64,000 nucleotides of DNA from Hydnum rufescens UP504 (taxonomy: Eukaryota; Basidiomycota; Agaricomycetes; Cantharellales; Hydnaceae). Location of the stretch: assembly GCA_014904985.1 (NCBI GenBank), contig MU128929.1:211663-275662 (forward strand). The letters are read 5' to 3'. The notes beneath the pieces are model-generated. The model was given only the letters and a program-made list of their open reading frames with translations, did no database searches and had not been told where the DNA came from. Positions 1 to 11,189 of this stretch are shown here, one piece after another. Position numbers and translations under genes: made by a program. Positions within the stretch are counted from its first letter, which is position 1. Every line of letters begins with the position of its first letter.

Positions 1-25
1 AATCCATCCCAACGGGATATGGACC

Positions 26-1095
26 TTGGGTCGATTGGGACGTCATCCCGTACTGTGGTATGCTGTCGCTGGCACCAAAAAGTACTATGAATCAGAACAC
101 TGGGGCAGACGCAACTGCAGACACCATAAAGTTCAATTACAAGCTCCCAAGAGTCTGTCGTTATGTATCTGGTTCAGGCTGTTCTTCGCCCAATTTGGGA
201 ATATTGCCTACATTTCCAACCTCATCGAAATAATCGACACTGTCCAGATCAGCCCCAGAACAAGAGTGAATGACCCTGAAAGTATTTGCCAGTAATGCAC
301 TGACAACGAAGGCACTTCCACGTGTCTTTCCATGCTAAACAGGCCGTCCTGACTATTTCAAGAAGCCCAAATGGGAATACAACTCTATGCAGTGCTATAA
401 TTTTTTGCGTATCCGAGATTTCCGGGACATCAGGTATGTGTTCGCTCATTCTTGAATTAATCCCCCCTTGTTTTCTCTGATCCGGGGCCATGTAGTGCGA
501 ATGGCCCAGCTACTCTCCCGGCCGTTGATGGAGACTGGTGTGCCCCCCCGCTTCCGTGCCGGTGTAGGCCGCTTCGTTATGACCTCGATTAATGAGAACT
601 TGGATGCTTACAGTGACGCGCATTTGCCAAGGGATGATGTCGATCTATTGGCGTGTTTAGACGGTGAGCAATGAGCCAGAGAGAGGATGGATGACCTTAC
701 CTGCAATTCGAATATGTAACAGCGTATAACGATAGTGATTATCGCGGTTGGTGGCTGTCCAACTTTGCCCATGCACGCCGTATGGCCCCAGAAATTGTAC
801 ACGGTTGCTAAGCATTGGCAGGTCAGGACATGACCATAGACTGATGGTGCAACCCACAGATATTATACCGGGGCGAGTTGATGGCGTTCCCACCATGGCC
901 GCCTCTTCCCCAACCTCTTCCATGTCCAGTCCCTCCGTTCCCGGTATCTGTGAGAACGACACGTGAGTGGGCATGATGGTAAGACCCTGTGCGGCACGGA
1001 CTGATATGGGTGTAATGATGGGGATTTACCATCACAGGTAGGTGCAGAGGTGTAGCAATCTTCGAGCCCACCGCCATGTTTTATAGTGAGACGAA
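26..1095 (+). pseudogene. Decayed copy A of an unrecognised multi-exon gene family
   Basis: Homologous over about 900 bp to the inverted copy at 2545-3460 and in part to 1690-2212 and 11690-12115. The + strand reads as remnants of exons. One open stretch (26-295) contains FFAQFGNIAYISNLIEIID, matched in copy C by FFAPFENLVYFSTLIEIVD. A second exon near 498-671 reads MAQLLSRPLMETG and ends DVDLLACLDG before a GT donor. A third, near 715-800, reads FEYVTAYNDSDYR. The acceptor before that third exon is CTGCAA here, against CTGCAG in copy D, so splicing is probably lost. Frames are broken between exons. I do not recognise the protein. The left edge may run off the window. Confidence 0.55.
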
Positions 1096-1139
1096 AATGA
1101 ATGCGCGTTCCTCCCCACTTTAGACGCAGACAGAAACTT

Positions 1140-1235
1140 CTTTGTAAGCAAATGAATAGGCCGCAGGCATCCATCCATATATGTGCGGTTGCTGGCCCCG
1201 GCCAACTCACAATGGATTCCCACGTGACTTTTCCC
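1140..1235 (-). repeat. Dispersed repeat F, copy 1 (inverted relative to the others)
   Basis: The reverse complement contains GGGAATCCATTGTGAG, CAACCGCACA, a TATGGAT element and CCTATTCATTTGCTTA in the same order as 4800-4925. It lies just downstream of decayed copy A. No coding potential is apparent. Confidence 0.5.
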
Positions 1236-1689
1236 CAAGCTTCCCATGTTTATGACAACGGCCCGATATCAATGTGTCATCCCTGTCCTCCAGTTAAACA
1301 AAAAAAATTCACACTTAACACAAGGCCCCATCCAGCGGAAGGAGATGTGGTCTTCCCCCACTACTAGTACATGTCGTATGCAGTAGGGGTCTTCGGGCGT
1401 CCTCGCAATAACAGGCTGCACTGTGTTTATTTTTATACTGCTGAGTCGATGACGCCGGGTCGTCCATTGCCTGTGCACCTCCTTTCGAACCAGCGTTTTG
1501 GGGTCTCGCCGGTTCTCTGAGCTAGAACCATTCACTGGCTAACGGTGTTTTATAGTAATTTTATTTCTATATCTCACTTTTGGTATTTCTGAGGTGCAGA
1601 TCCTCAGTCTGACATTCATTTGATCGCCCCAAGGATGCTGGGATATTATTATGCAGTGCTGCAGTCCTAGTATCTAAGGCCATCAGTAA

Positions 1690-2212
1690 CAGAGAGGCTC
1701 CGAAGCGCCATGCGTTACAGTAATGAGACTCAGAGTGAGCCACGTTTGCCAGTGCCCCGAGACAGCGTCGATCTATTGGCATGCCTAGACGATAAGTAAT
1801 GGTCCAAAGAGAGGATGGACGGCCTGACCTGCACTTCGAATACGCGACAGCGTATGAGGATGATGATTATCGAAGTTGGTGCTGTTCGACCATGCGCCGT
1901 ATGGCTACAGAAATTGTATATCGCTAATCACTGATAGGTCACATGGCCACGATTAGATAGACTGGCGGTGCGGCGGACATATGTTATATGGGGACGAGAT
2001 AACAACATCCCCGCGACGGCTACCCCTTCCCACGCCTCTTCCATATCTATTCCCTCCGTTTCTGCTCTCTGTGAGGAAGGCACGTGAATGGGCACAGTAG
2101 TAAGCCATTATGGGCCACTGACCGATTAAGTGGAATAGATATTTAACATTGCAGGCAAAGAGATAGTGATATTGAAGCCCGGGCACGAGCATCTTCCTTT
2201 ATGGTACGGCAT
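1690..2212 (+). pseudogene. Decayed copy B of the same gene family, 5' truncated
   Basis: Starts inside the exon that ends VDLLACLD in copies A and C and continues through the next exon (a diverged FEYATAYEDDDYR-like stretch) and 3' parts, including a GAGATAGTGATATTGAAGCC segment. The upstream exons present in A and C are absent. It is the copy most similar to C, with which it forms an inverted pair. Several stops and frame changes make it non-functional. The function of the parent gene is unknown. Confidence 0.5.
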
Positions 2213-3033
2213 AGTGCGGAATTCACTCTACGGTGTGCCTGTGCGGCGCCCGAGGGGTTTTATCCGCACCAAAAACAGTGCATCCCCGATTACAAACCGG
2301 GAATTCCTGGCCGGTCCTGAATGGGCTTTGTTTTTAAGTGTGAATCGCATGACATTACGTGTCTGTGCTGAGAGGTACCCACCAATTTAACACCATTTCC
2401 CGCCATCTGGGTAACCGATGGGTACGAGCCATAATTGTGTGTTCAATTTTACATAACGTGTCACCCTCTTGTGTAGGATTGAATGGAAATGGGATGTGCG
2501 GCTTCAATATAAAACTCAGACACCAGGGGCAAACCTCCCCGCCGTACTATAAAGGAGGATGCCCGTGCCCAGGCTTCGATGTCATTATCTCTTTGCCTAC
2601 GATGCTAAACCCAATCTATTCCACCTACATCGGTCAGTGGCCCATAAAAGCTTACCATTGTGCTCATTCATGCGTCTTCCTCAGAGACGGGGAACGGAGG
2701 GAATGGAGATGGAAGAGGCGGGGAAGCGGTGGCCGTGGTGGGGATGTTATCATCTCGTCCCCATATAGCATATGTCGGTCGCACCGTCAGTCTATCTAAT
2801 CGTGTCCATGTCCTGACCTATCATGATTAGCGACGTACAATTTCTGCGGCCATACGGCACGCACGGTCGGAACACCACCAATTTCGATAATCACTATCGT
2901 CATACGCTATCACGTATTCGAAGTGCAGGTCAGACCATCCATCCTCTCTTTGGACCATTACTTACCGTCTAGGCATGCCAATAGATCGACATAGTCCCTT
3001 GGCACTGGCAAATGCGGCTCACTCTGAGTCTCA
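1717..3033. repeat. Large imperfect inverted repeat made by gene-family copies B and C
   Basis: Left arm about 1717-2212 and right arm about 2545-3033, each near 490 bp, separated by about 330 bp. Landmarks: GAGACTCAGAGTGAGCC at the outer end of both arms and CGGGCACG(A/G)GCATC(T/C)TCCTTTAT at the inner ends. The arms are paralogous gene fragments rather than transposon termini; I saw no target-site duplication. Confidence 0.6.
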
Positions 3034-3460
3034 TAAATTGAAGTGATAATGGGACCCACACCAGCACAGAAGTCGAGGGAGAATCCAGTCTCCGCCAACG
3101 ACCGGTAGAGTAGTTGGGCCATTCAGAGAAAACGAGGGGGATTCGTACCTGACATACAGGAAGTCTCGGGCACGCCAAAAAGTATCACACTGCGTGGAGT
3201 TGTATTTAGGCTTGTGCTTCTTGAAATAGCTATCGCGGCCTGTTCATGATAGAAAGATATGTAGAGGTGCCTTCACTGGGAATGCATTACTGTCAAATAC
3301 CCTCAGGGTCGTTCACTCTCGTTTTGGGATTGGTCTGGACGACGTCGACTATTTCAATGAGGGTGGAAAAGTAGACAAGGTTCTCAAATGGGGCGAAGAA
3401 CTGCCTGGACCAGTTACATAAAGACAGACTGCTGGGAGCCCAGACTAGAATATTGAGGCG
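2545..3460 (-). pseudogene. Decayed copy C of the same gene family, inverted
   Basis: Read on the minus strand it matches copy A from about 3460 down to 2545. The first exon contains FFAPFENLVYFSTLIEIVD and TRVNDPEG; the second contains MAQLLYRSLAETGFSLDF and ends YVDLLACLDG at a good GTAAGT donor; the third contains FEYVIAYDDSDYR. In-frame stops interrupt the first exon, and the acceptor of the third reads CTGCAC. This is the best-preserved copy and the best starting point for working out the parent protein, which I do not recognise. Confidence 0.55.
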
Positions 3461-4189
3461 ACTTAGGTGGTTTCGATGCGCCGGCTTTGGGGGGTGCGAA
3501 CAAGAAAGTGCAGTTTCGATGGGCGGGCCGGGGTTATGAGTCAGGGATGTTCAGAACGCTTCCATTTGCTGGAGGTCGAGGGAGTAGGAATGTCATCTTC
3601 TACGCGAGCTTGTGTGTGTTGGTTAACTTTCAGGCTGGGGCTGACATTCAAGCTGTTGATGAAAGTGTCTATCAGGAGTTTGGTTTGTTTCGTAAGCCCA
3701 GAGTTCATTTCAGTGCGGGTAGAGATGATACTTGAGATCTTTGCGTATTCATCTTTACGATCTGGAGTGCGTTGTTGCACCATTTGCTTGTGGAAATTCG
3801 GCTAGGCGTTGTATGCGGCCCTGTGTAGGCGCCATATTGTATTAGCGTGTTCTTGTGACAGTGAAGACGCGCCAATCTTCGCAATGAGTTCGAGCGCTTC
3901 ATAGAGGGGCACTTGTGACCGATAAGCATTATCGGTGACGCGTGGGCGTGGAGATACCCTACGTGGGCAGGACCGGTGTGGGTCAAGTGCAGGCATGAGG
4001 GGTGCGCGACGGGCACAGGCTAGCAGTAGGAAATGTGTGTTGCAAGGGTTGGTGTGGCAGTGGTGCCACGCAACGTTAACGTTCCAGAGAATTGTAGAAC
4101 CGGTAAATTCGATGCCGTTGTTTGGATTGTTGGGATGGGCGGTGCGGGACAATAATAGCGAATCTGATTTCCCACCACCCTTGGAGCGA
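3461..4189 (-). other. Open but interrupted minus-strand stretch, coding status unclear
   Basis: On the minus strand a frame runs from 4152 to 3541 (about 200 codons) with a single in-frame TAG at 3802-3804. The part before the stop includes ALELIAKIGASSLSQEHAN; the part after includes KISSIISTRTEMNSG. Composition is not obviously random (charged, helix-prone), but no family is recognised and no clean splice removes the stop. It may be a gene remnant or chance. Confidence 0.25.
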
Positions 4190-4290
4190 CCGAATTACCG
4201 AGGATCCGCACCTCAGAAATGACAACAGCGACATCGAGAGAAGGAACCAAGAGCTATTCCGGTGCACGTGAGTGTATTTCTCTGGTTGCC
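4190..4290 (+). repeat. Direct repeat E, copy 1
   Basis: Shares GAGGATCCGC(A/G)CCTCAGAAATGACA, GCGACAT, GAGCTA and GACGTGAGTGT..TTTCTCTGG in order with 6005-6115. No ORF. Probably fragments of one dispersed element. Confidence 0.55.
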
Positions 4291-4329
4291 GGAAACTCCG
4301 GCTTGACTCCGAGACCGAGCACAAGCGGA

Positions 4330-4365
4330 GTCGCGAAGTCGACTCAAGTCGACTCGAGTCGATCC
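4330..4365. repeat. Short GTCGACTC tandem motif
   Basis: About three consecutive copies of a 10-11 bp unit GTCGACTC(A/G)A. Similar CGAGTC/GGCTCGAGCC-rich tracts recur near 9831-9900 and 11255-11350. Confidence 0.45.
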
Positions 4366-4799
4366 AACATGAATTCTATTATGTAACATTGCCAGTTCTC
4401 ATGGTCACCGATAATTGATATGAACTGCAGCATTTGTAGCACTGCAGCACTTCCATCAGATCTGTCTGAAGTTGGCTGCGTGTTTTGGTGTGAGTCTTGA
4501 AGAAAATATGTGCTTGCAAGGAAGGGGTTGCCTCAAGAGGGGGATCATCCATCCACACAAAACCATGTGGGAAAAGTTTACGTCCCTCGAGGGCAGGAAG
4601 GGCAGTGAATTTTCGGAAGTATGCTTGGTCATGCATGTAGGAGCAGCGAGAGTTAAGGGGAATTTCTCAATTTTTACAAATGAACTTTTCCGCTGCATGA
4701 AGTCTTGTGTCAACTATGAATATTTTTTTCTTCATCTGGAGGACAGCCGACGTTGTCAAGAGCATCAATAACAGCGCAGGAATTTATGATCCTCCAGAA
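4366..4799. other. No gene seen
   Basis: Only short overlapping open frames on both strands, without recognisable domains, splice patterns or codon bias. Confidence 0.4.
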
Positions 4800-5340
4800 G
4801 CGTAGAAAAGAGACATGGGAATCCATTGTGAGCTGGAGTGCCCGAGGCAACAACCGCACACATATGGATAGCTGCGGTGCCTGTCCATGTATCACCTATT
4901 CATTTCTTTAATTTAGAATCATGCCTCGTTGTGTCATCGCGTCCTCCAACCGTCGCATCCTCCTGCACATACTGTACTATTTCGACCGCAAGTTCTTGTC
5001 ACGCGTCACATGCACTGTCAGTGTCCTTGAACTAAAAAAAATCTCAGTGTCACAAAAAATTTTGCCCCAGGTTCACTCTTGCAGGGTTCCATTGAGGTCC
5101 TTTATGGATTCCTAATCTAATAGTTGAACTAGTTGCTTGGGTGTCACATGTCACGGGTGCTTGAACGCCTCCAGGCGGAAGCAAAAAAATTCTGTCACGC
5201 AAAATCTCGCCGAACCTATGGTCGAAATAGTACAGTATATGGATATCCGTGGTACCGGTTTCTGTCGCCTATTCATTTGCTTAATTTAGAATTGTCTTCC
5301 CGTCCTCCCACCATCCCATCCTCCTGCACATATATGGATA
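4800..5340 (+). repeat. Dispersed repeat F, copies 2 and 3 in direct orientation
   Basis: Copy 2 (about 4800-5060) and copy 3 (about 5150-5340) share TATGGATA, CCTATTCATTTG/C..TTAATTTAGAAT and CATCCTCCTGCACATA in the same order. Copy 2 also matches 1140-1235 in inverted orientation. The repeat contains no coding frame of note and looks like a small non-autonomous element or satellite-like unit. Confidence 0.5.
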
Positions 5341-6004
5341 TCCGCGGAGAGCATCCCAGCGGCCGATGGCTTGAAGTCGCATCGTTTCACAGGGACCCAA
5401 AGCCTCTAGCACCGCTGGATCCTCAGGTACATAAAAGCGTGATGAATGAAAAGTGTCGAGCTACTCATGGCATTGGCTGAAAGCCCATTGATAGAATCAT
5501 AACTGCACCATCGGAAGGCGGCATCTCTTCGTTTGTAGTGACTCGCCACGAGGGACCACGGCCCTGGTGCCTTTGCCTTCAACGTGTTATGCCAAGCATC
5601 TAATTCACTTATATATCCCTGAGTATCTTGATTAAAAACCGTACGGAATCCCCAAATTCCACCCTTTTCTTTTTCGGCACCTCTCCCAGTCTCCGAGGGA
5701 GTACAGTCGATTTATATTGGCAGTTCCAAGGATGCTGCCTCCCACCGCTTGATTAACTACTGATTGGATGGTTCGCCTGGGGCTTAATTTCACCTCCCCG
5801 CCATTAACGAATATTTTGCCTCGGTCTATTACTCCAAGAAGCCAGTGCGGAGACACCTTTGGTTCACTCTTCTGGGCCCAGCTTTGGCCAATGCCGCTTT
5901 GGACGTGGGGCGTGACCATGAATATATCAAGTGTGACCTCTGTGACATGGTCCAGTCGTTTCTTATCGATAATGGTGGATCAGGATCGAGCGATCGAATG
6001 AATC
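5341..6004. other. No gene seen
   Basis: Unique-looking sequence with only short overlapping frames (for example 5632-5919 minus). No recognisable family. Confidence 0.4.
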
Positions 6005-6115
6005 CAAGGTTACTGAGGATCCGCGCCTCAGAAATGACAGAAGCGACATAGTGGGAAGAAATGATTTTATTGAAGAGCTACTGCGGTGGACGTGAGTGTA
6101 CTGTATTTCTCTGGA
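6005..6115 (+). repeat. Direct repeat E, copy 2
   Basis: Second copy of the segment at 4190-4290, in the same orientation, with small insertions between the shared blocks. Confidence 0.55.
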
Positions 6116-6424
6116 CACTGACTTAGCTAGGAAACAAAAGCAATAACCAAGTTCTTAGTATAAAATTTCCCAAGGTCGATAAATCTCATCAATGCCAAAG
6201 CCTTGAATGATAAGCACACTTCTCCCAGTTGAGGACAAGCTGAAAGTACACAAAGTTGCACATACCATGTATGTGGTGAAATGTCAGAGGAATGACACAG
6301 GAATCTGTAGCTTCAGGCCAAAAACCACTCACCATGCTAGACAGTAGCTTCACATCAAGAATGGGGGAAGCAAGGAGAGGGAGAGAGAGGATGAGAGTGT
6401 GATGCTGAAGTAGTAGTCGGCTAA

Positions 6425-6575
6425 GTGGCGTAGCTACTATCTACGGGAGGGGGGGCCAGGTGGCGCGATTGCTATCTGTGGGAGTTGGCAGAGGGGGACA
6501 ACCGGTTCAACTGCTATCTATGGGAGTTGGCAAGGGACACAACCGGTGCGATTACCATCTATGGGAATCCGACAT
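6425..6575 (+). repeat. Minisatellite of about 42 bp unit, 3-4 copies
   Basis: Successive units share the core CTA(C/T)CTATCT(A/G)(C/T)GGGAG with GGTGGCGCGATTG- or AACCGGTTCAACTG-like lead-ins. Units start near 6425, 6455, 6500 and 6540 and diverge by roughly 10-20 percent. Confidence 0.6.
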
Positions 6576-6599
6576 CAGGTTTTCCTCTACATTTTAAAT

Positions 6600-6665
6600 A
6601 TTGCAGTTAGCCAAATATCTGTGGTACCTGCGCGTATGTGTCACCTATTCATTTGTTTAGGATTG
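6600..6665 (+). repeat. Dispersed repeat F, copy 4 (partial)
   Basis: Carries ATATCTGTGGTACC followed by TCACCTATTCATTTGTTTAGGATT, matching the middle of the copies at 4800-5340. Confidence 0.45.
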
Positions 6666-7879
6666 GGTATGTTTTATCAAGATGCGCCATTACTGCCCAA
6701 CTATGTGTAGTACGAAGTGTCAGGGCCGGGGGAAGTTGCTGTACAGACAATAACAGACCAGAAGCTCTATAACGGAGGATGGCCAAGTTAAGGTATGAAT
6801 ACTCTTGAGGCACATGAACGAATACGACTCCTAATATACTGTGAGTACTCGAGTTCCCAGTGACGAGGTCCAGCTCGGAAGTCTAAATATCGTACGGTCC
6901 CTTTCGAACTGATCTGATTGATAAAAGTCTACCAAGACTGGGGGACGAACCTCAAAGATATATAGACTGTACACAGGGGCGAGTCAGCCCCATCAGCCGA
7001 GGACCAATTCGAAACATTATGGGAATGTTAGAGTATGATTTAAGGGATAGGGAACAGATACCCATTTGTTTCTTTATAAACGTCCTCGGAGTGTAAAAAA
7101 TCCTCACCGGCAACAACTGTCCCGCTCGCTATCACAACCTGGAGTTGGAATCCAATTCCCTTGACAAGGATCGTAGGGAGAGAGGAGGTAAGACATACGT
7201 CAATAACGACACTCTTGAATAAAGCCCCCCAAAACACTGCTCACCAACTCGATTGCCAGAACAGCGAGATCGACAGCCTGATTGGGGGTTTGATAATTTC
7301 CACAATTATCTGATTCGATGGATGAGGAATGGAAGAGGCTCCCCGACCCAGTGGAGATTCATGGGAAGGATGAATTCCTTGTCTAAAACACTAGTCCCAC
7401 TTAGTCTCTAGGTTTCATTTTGCGCTCTGCAGCAACAGGATGAGTGTGATGCACCAAAGACATCACTCAAAGGGATGAGAAAAGAGGAGGCCCATTAGGT
7501 GAGCCATAGTGTCACTAAGGGCTGTATAGAGTAGTGGAGAACAGAAGAAACTGCACCTCGCGTTCAGGACCAGGGGTTACTGCATTTATTGGACACCCCC
7601 CCCCCCCGCAGAGCCACCCGCCCCTGTCAAACAAGGAATGCCTGGGAGCTCACGGAGCCCAAGAGCGTCCAGTCACTCCTCTGGATGCCAACGAAGAGTC
7701 CAAGTGGCGGCAATCAATTGGTCAAACTGAGCAAGGTGGTGGCTCCAAACGGCCTTTGGCTCAACTCTCGTTCCCATCCATCTCAGAGCACCCCGCACTA
7801 TATAGAATCTACACCCCTCGACTCACCCCCGTCACAATACCCCGTTCAAACTGTTAGATTAACTTCCAAGTGTATTTGG
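6666..7879. other. No gene seen; contains a C13 homopolymer
   Basis: Short open frames only. A run of 13 C lies near 7597-7609, inside a frame (7534-7857) that has no recognisable content. Such a run is a likely place for length error. Confidence 0.4.
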
Positions 7880-7960
7880 ACCGTTCTTGGCCCTCCGGGA
7901 GCCTACTGCGGTATATAAACCAGAATTCCTCCTCCTTGACTCTCGGGTTCAAAGCGGAAA
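7880..7960 (+). repeat. Dispersed repeat H, copy 1
   Basis: GAGCCTACTGCGGTATA followed by ATTCCTCCTCC and a GACTCTCGGG-like tail, also present at 11190-11260 in the same orientation. Confidence 0.45.
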
Positions 7961-8429
7961 CCGCCGGAAGTCGAACAGAGTGGAGAATCTGGAGATATTT
8001 GCAACAACTCGGGATCAGAAATTCAGAATCGGAAGGAAAAAGAACTGGAATTCTCGGGATCAATTTAGCTAATTAATATATTGATTGAGGACTCAACGCC
8101 ATTGTATGAGCGTATTCTTTGAAAAGAAATAACGGTCAGTTCCAACTTCTGCTGACCAATCTTTCTCATTCGCAATCTCGTTTTGAACTGGTATGAGCCG
8201 GTTTCACTTGTGGATTTCAAGTTTGCAATCCTTGAATCTCCAATTAGTGATTGGAGCAAGCTATAACAGGGCCCCTTCGAGCCCATATCCGGGGGTCCCT
8301 GAGGCCGAATGCAGCAACCCAGAATTTTTACTACCATAAAAGGTAATATCCCATGGACCGGAACTAGCCGTGAGGAACGCCGGATCAGGATGGCATTATA
8401 TACACGAGAAAGTAACTCTAATTATGTCT

Positions 8430-8720
8430 GTTGCTATGGTGTGGCGGTAATGTGGAAAAAGCAGTATATGGTTTTTTGCATTGCCCCGGTTCGAAACCTG
8501 CGTAAGTCAAGAGTTCAAATTAAGCGCCTAGCCCGCTACTCCGGCGTGAAGCATGCAAGGGCGTTCAGGAAGCCTCCTATTAGGGTATTATAGGCGTTAT
8601 ATCAACTCCCTATTCATTCCCCATACGAACCACCCTTGCGTGCGCGAGAAGTCAGAAATTTCCTTTTTTGGAAATTCCCATTATCTTCTTCAAATTCACC
8701 CGGGACCTCTCAATTAGCTT
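8430..8720 (+). mobile_element. tRNA-derived SINE-like element, copy 1
   Basis: Contains GGTTCGAAACC (8489-8499), a perfect RNA polymerase III B-box/T-arm match, with an A-box-like TGGCGGTAATGTGG about 40 bp upstream. It is followed by a tail sharing TTCAAATTAAGCGC, CTACTCCGGC, CATGCAAG, a TTTCCTTTTTTGGAA block and TTAGCTTTAAATTATAA with 10075-10345. It does not fold into a plausible functional tRNA: no complementary acceptor arm is seen. Classed as SINE-like by inference. Confidence 0.4.
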
Positions 8721-10074
8721 TAAATTATAACAAGTCTACTTCTGTCCATGTTATGGACCTGAACTCCGTATTTACAGACTTACACACACCCTTCCAGATG
8801 TTGCTCAACTCGGAGGCGACCGCGGCCACACCCGGTCACACGTCACAAGGGCCTGTGGCTTATGTAATCATTACGTGTGAGATGTTAAGGTCACAACACT
8901 AGCTGGCTTGCTTAGTTTCGCCTGAAAATCTTGTGGCTTTGGCCCCATCTTCTCACACTCCTGACACCTAGGTCATGCCTGTTTGTCACTGGATGCCAGT
9001 TCAATATGAAGTGAAATCAAAATTGGAAACGGAAGAAATAAAATGAGTAAGATTGGTAAGCAGAATGCAAATTAGGTAATTCGACCTGGATATTATTACT
9101 TTTCAACCGATGTGCTCATACCATTGAGTTGAACTTCCCGATTCACTCCCTGTTATGGCCAGGCTCATTGAAATCCTCAGTGTGGATCCTGGCGTTCTTG
9201 AGGCCTGGATTCGAATTTTGAAGTTCTTCACAATGGGTTTTGCAACGTCGAAAGGCACAGTTCTTGGCCGCCGGGCGCCTCTTTCCATTTCGATATTTGC
9301 ACGTCACGACACTGCATTCGATAGATTCATTTTCGGTAATATTCTTGGCGGCCTTTAGCTCATATGCAGCAATGAGCGCAATATGAGTCGGGGGAAACTT
9401 CTCTCGTTCCAGAGAGGCAGAGAGGCAAGTTATATGCCTCTTTGGATTGCCTTCGGAACACTATTGAGATGATTTAGATCGACGTGAGTGATTCTTGAGG
9501 TGGAGGACATACCAGTTGGTACCAACGTGCTGCATTGGCTGGAGTACGCCTCCCAAGACAAAGTCTGACCTCGGACAAAGTTCCGTAGCATCCAGGCTGC
9601 TCATACTTATAGACTCTAGGCGGTTTTGGTGGGGCAATGCTCTCAGCCTGAGTGGTCTGCATCGTACTGGTGAACAAAAGTGATGGAAAAGAACACATGT
9701 ATTAATACTGAACGATACATTGCCGAGCTAGACTTTGGGTGGGGGGATATCCCGATGCGAGCCAAGTGCCTGGACAAACCAAGTGATCCAATGATCAAAC
9801 AACGGGTGATGCCGAGCCGGAATCCGATTCTTTCCAGTTCCGAGCCCCGGCCGAGCAGAAGCCGAGCGGAGCCGAGTCGCGGCAACACTAAGTCTGGGCA
9901 GTCTTGACTTTCCGCCCCGGCCGGATGCAAACCGAGAATTTGGCGCACTAGCTCTGACACATTCGGATCCAATCAGAGTCACGCCTCGCCCGACAACTCG
10001 GCGGCAGATCAGGAGTGTGTTATATACGTACGAAATGGTATCCGCCTGTGACTAGTGTGTAGTGAAGTAAGGGA
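8721..10074. other. No gene seen
   Basis: Several short frames (9155-9358 plus, 9643-9972 minus) without domains. A GCCGAGC-rich stretch lies at 9831-9900. Confidence 0.4.
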
Positions 10075-10345
10075 TACAGCTGGGGGCTTTGGAATGAGTT
10101 TTTGGCGTGCCGCCTGTTCAATTCCCGCCGAAGTTGAAGTTTTTTCAATGTTCGAATTAAGCGCTCACCTGGTACTCCGGCTTGTACCATGCAAGATCTT
10201 CGTACTATTGTATGGGGTCATCTATATGATCCCCCCCCTACCCCCATAGTCGCGCGCGCAAGAAGGTGGAAATTTCCTTTTTCGGAATTCTTGAGAATCT
10301 TCTCCAAACCCGCTCAGTGCTTGTCAAATAGCTTAAAAATATAAT
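10075..10345 (+). mobile_element. tRNA-derived SINE-like element, copy 2
   Basis: Aligned with 8430-8720. B-box-like TGTTCAATTCC near 10115-10125, then TTCGAATTAAGCGC, TACTCCGGC, CATGCAAG, AATTTCCTTTTTCGGAA and TAGCTTAAAAATATAA in the same order and spacing. Divergence is high, indicating an old insertion. Confidence 0.4.
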
Positions 10346-11189
10346 TTATGAACTATTTATTTATGTTTCCGCTACCTAGAGACCGTATCTAGTAACCTAA
10401 CCATCCTCAACTTGTGTGGGCGTTGAGTTATTTCTGGTTTTGCATCCGGGTGGTGTTGAGTCGCGTTCAAAATAAATTGCGCCGAATTCTCGGTTCTCGG
10501 TTTCACATTCGGTTGGGGTGTCTCTCTCAACTGAGGCTGGGTCGCCCACAAGGTCATTTGTATCTCATGCTGTTCTCTAACCCAGCGCCCTATCGAAGGG
10601 TGTAATGCCACCCACTGTGGGCTGGAACAAACTGCAGCATACTTGAATAGGACCGCCATGGTAGACAAGACATCCTTTCGATACGTGCTGGGTGAATCCC
10701 CGCTGTGCTGGGATGCTTCTTTCTCAGATGTTTCATCCCTCGGCTTGGGAGCTACGGGGATCGTCAGCCTTGCGGGGGAGTCGATGACAAGTCTTCTGGA
10801 GCGTGCAATTCAAGAGCGTGGGCGCTCCGGTTAAAATCGTAGGTCACATTGTGGAGGAATTGATGTCCAATTCTAGGTGGTGATGGTGAGTGGGACAATC
10901 GCCGATGCCAGGGTTCTTCTACACACGAGTCCTATATCTTTGTGACACACGACTAGTCAGCCACACATCCCGCGCCTGCTATATTCCATCCATCATCTGT
11001 GAACATGATGACTAGCGATCTGTTTTGCTCGCTTGCTCTACTAGCAGGTCTGTGTGAGGGACTGTGGAGTAGTTGCTCCAGCGGTCTCGGTGCATGCGGC
11101 AGAACTGCTGTTCGGGTGTCACTCTACTGCCCTCATGACTAAGCTGTGGGTGCGTGGGAAAAGATATTCCGAGGTTTCTGGTTAGTGTT
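10346..11189. other. No gene seen
   Basis: Short frames on both strands, none with recognisable content or consistent splicing. Confidence 0.4.

Noticed and set aside
7534..7857. Proline-rich 107-codon plus-strand gene
   Set aside because: The frame runs through a C13 homopolymer and has no homologue, signal or splice context.
8430..8530. A functional tRNA gene at the GGTTCGAAACC box
   Set aside because: No complementary acceptor stem, D arm or anticodon arm can be drawn around the box; the SINE-like reading fits the second copy better.
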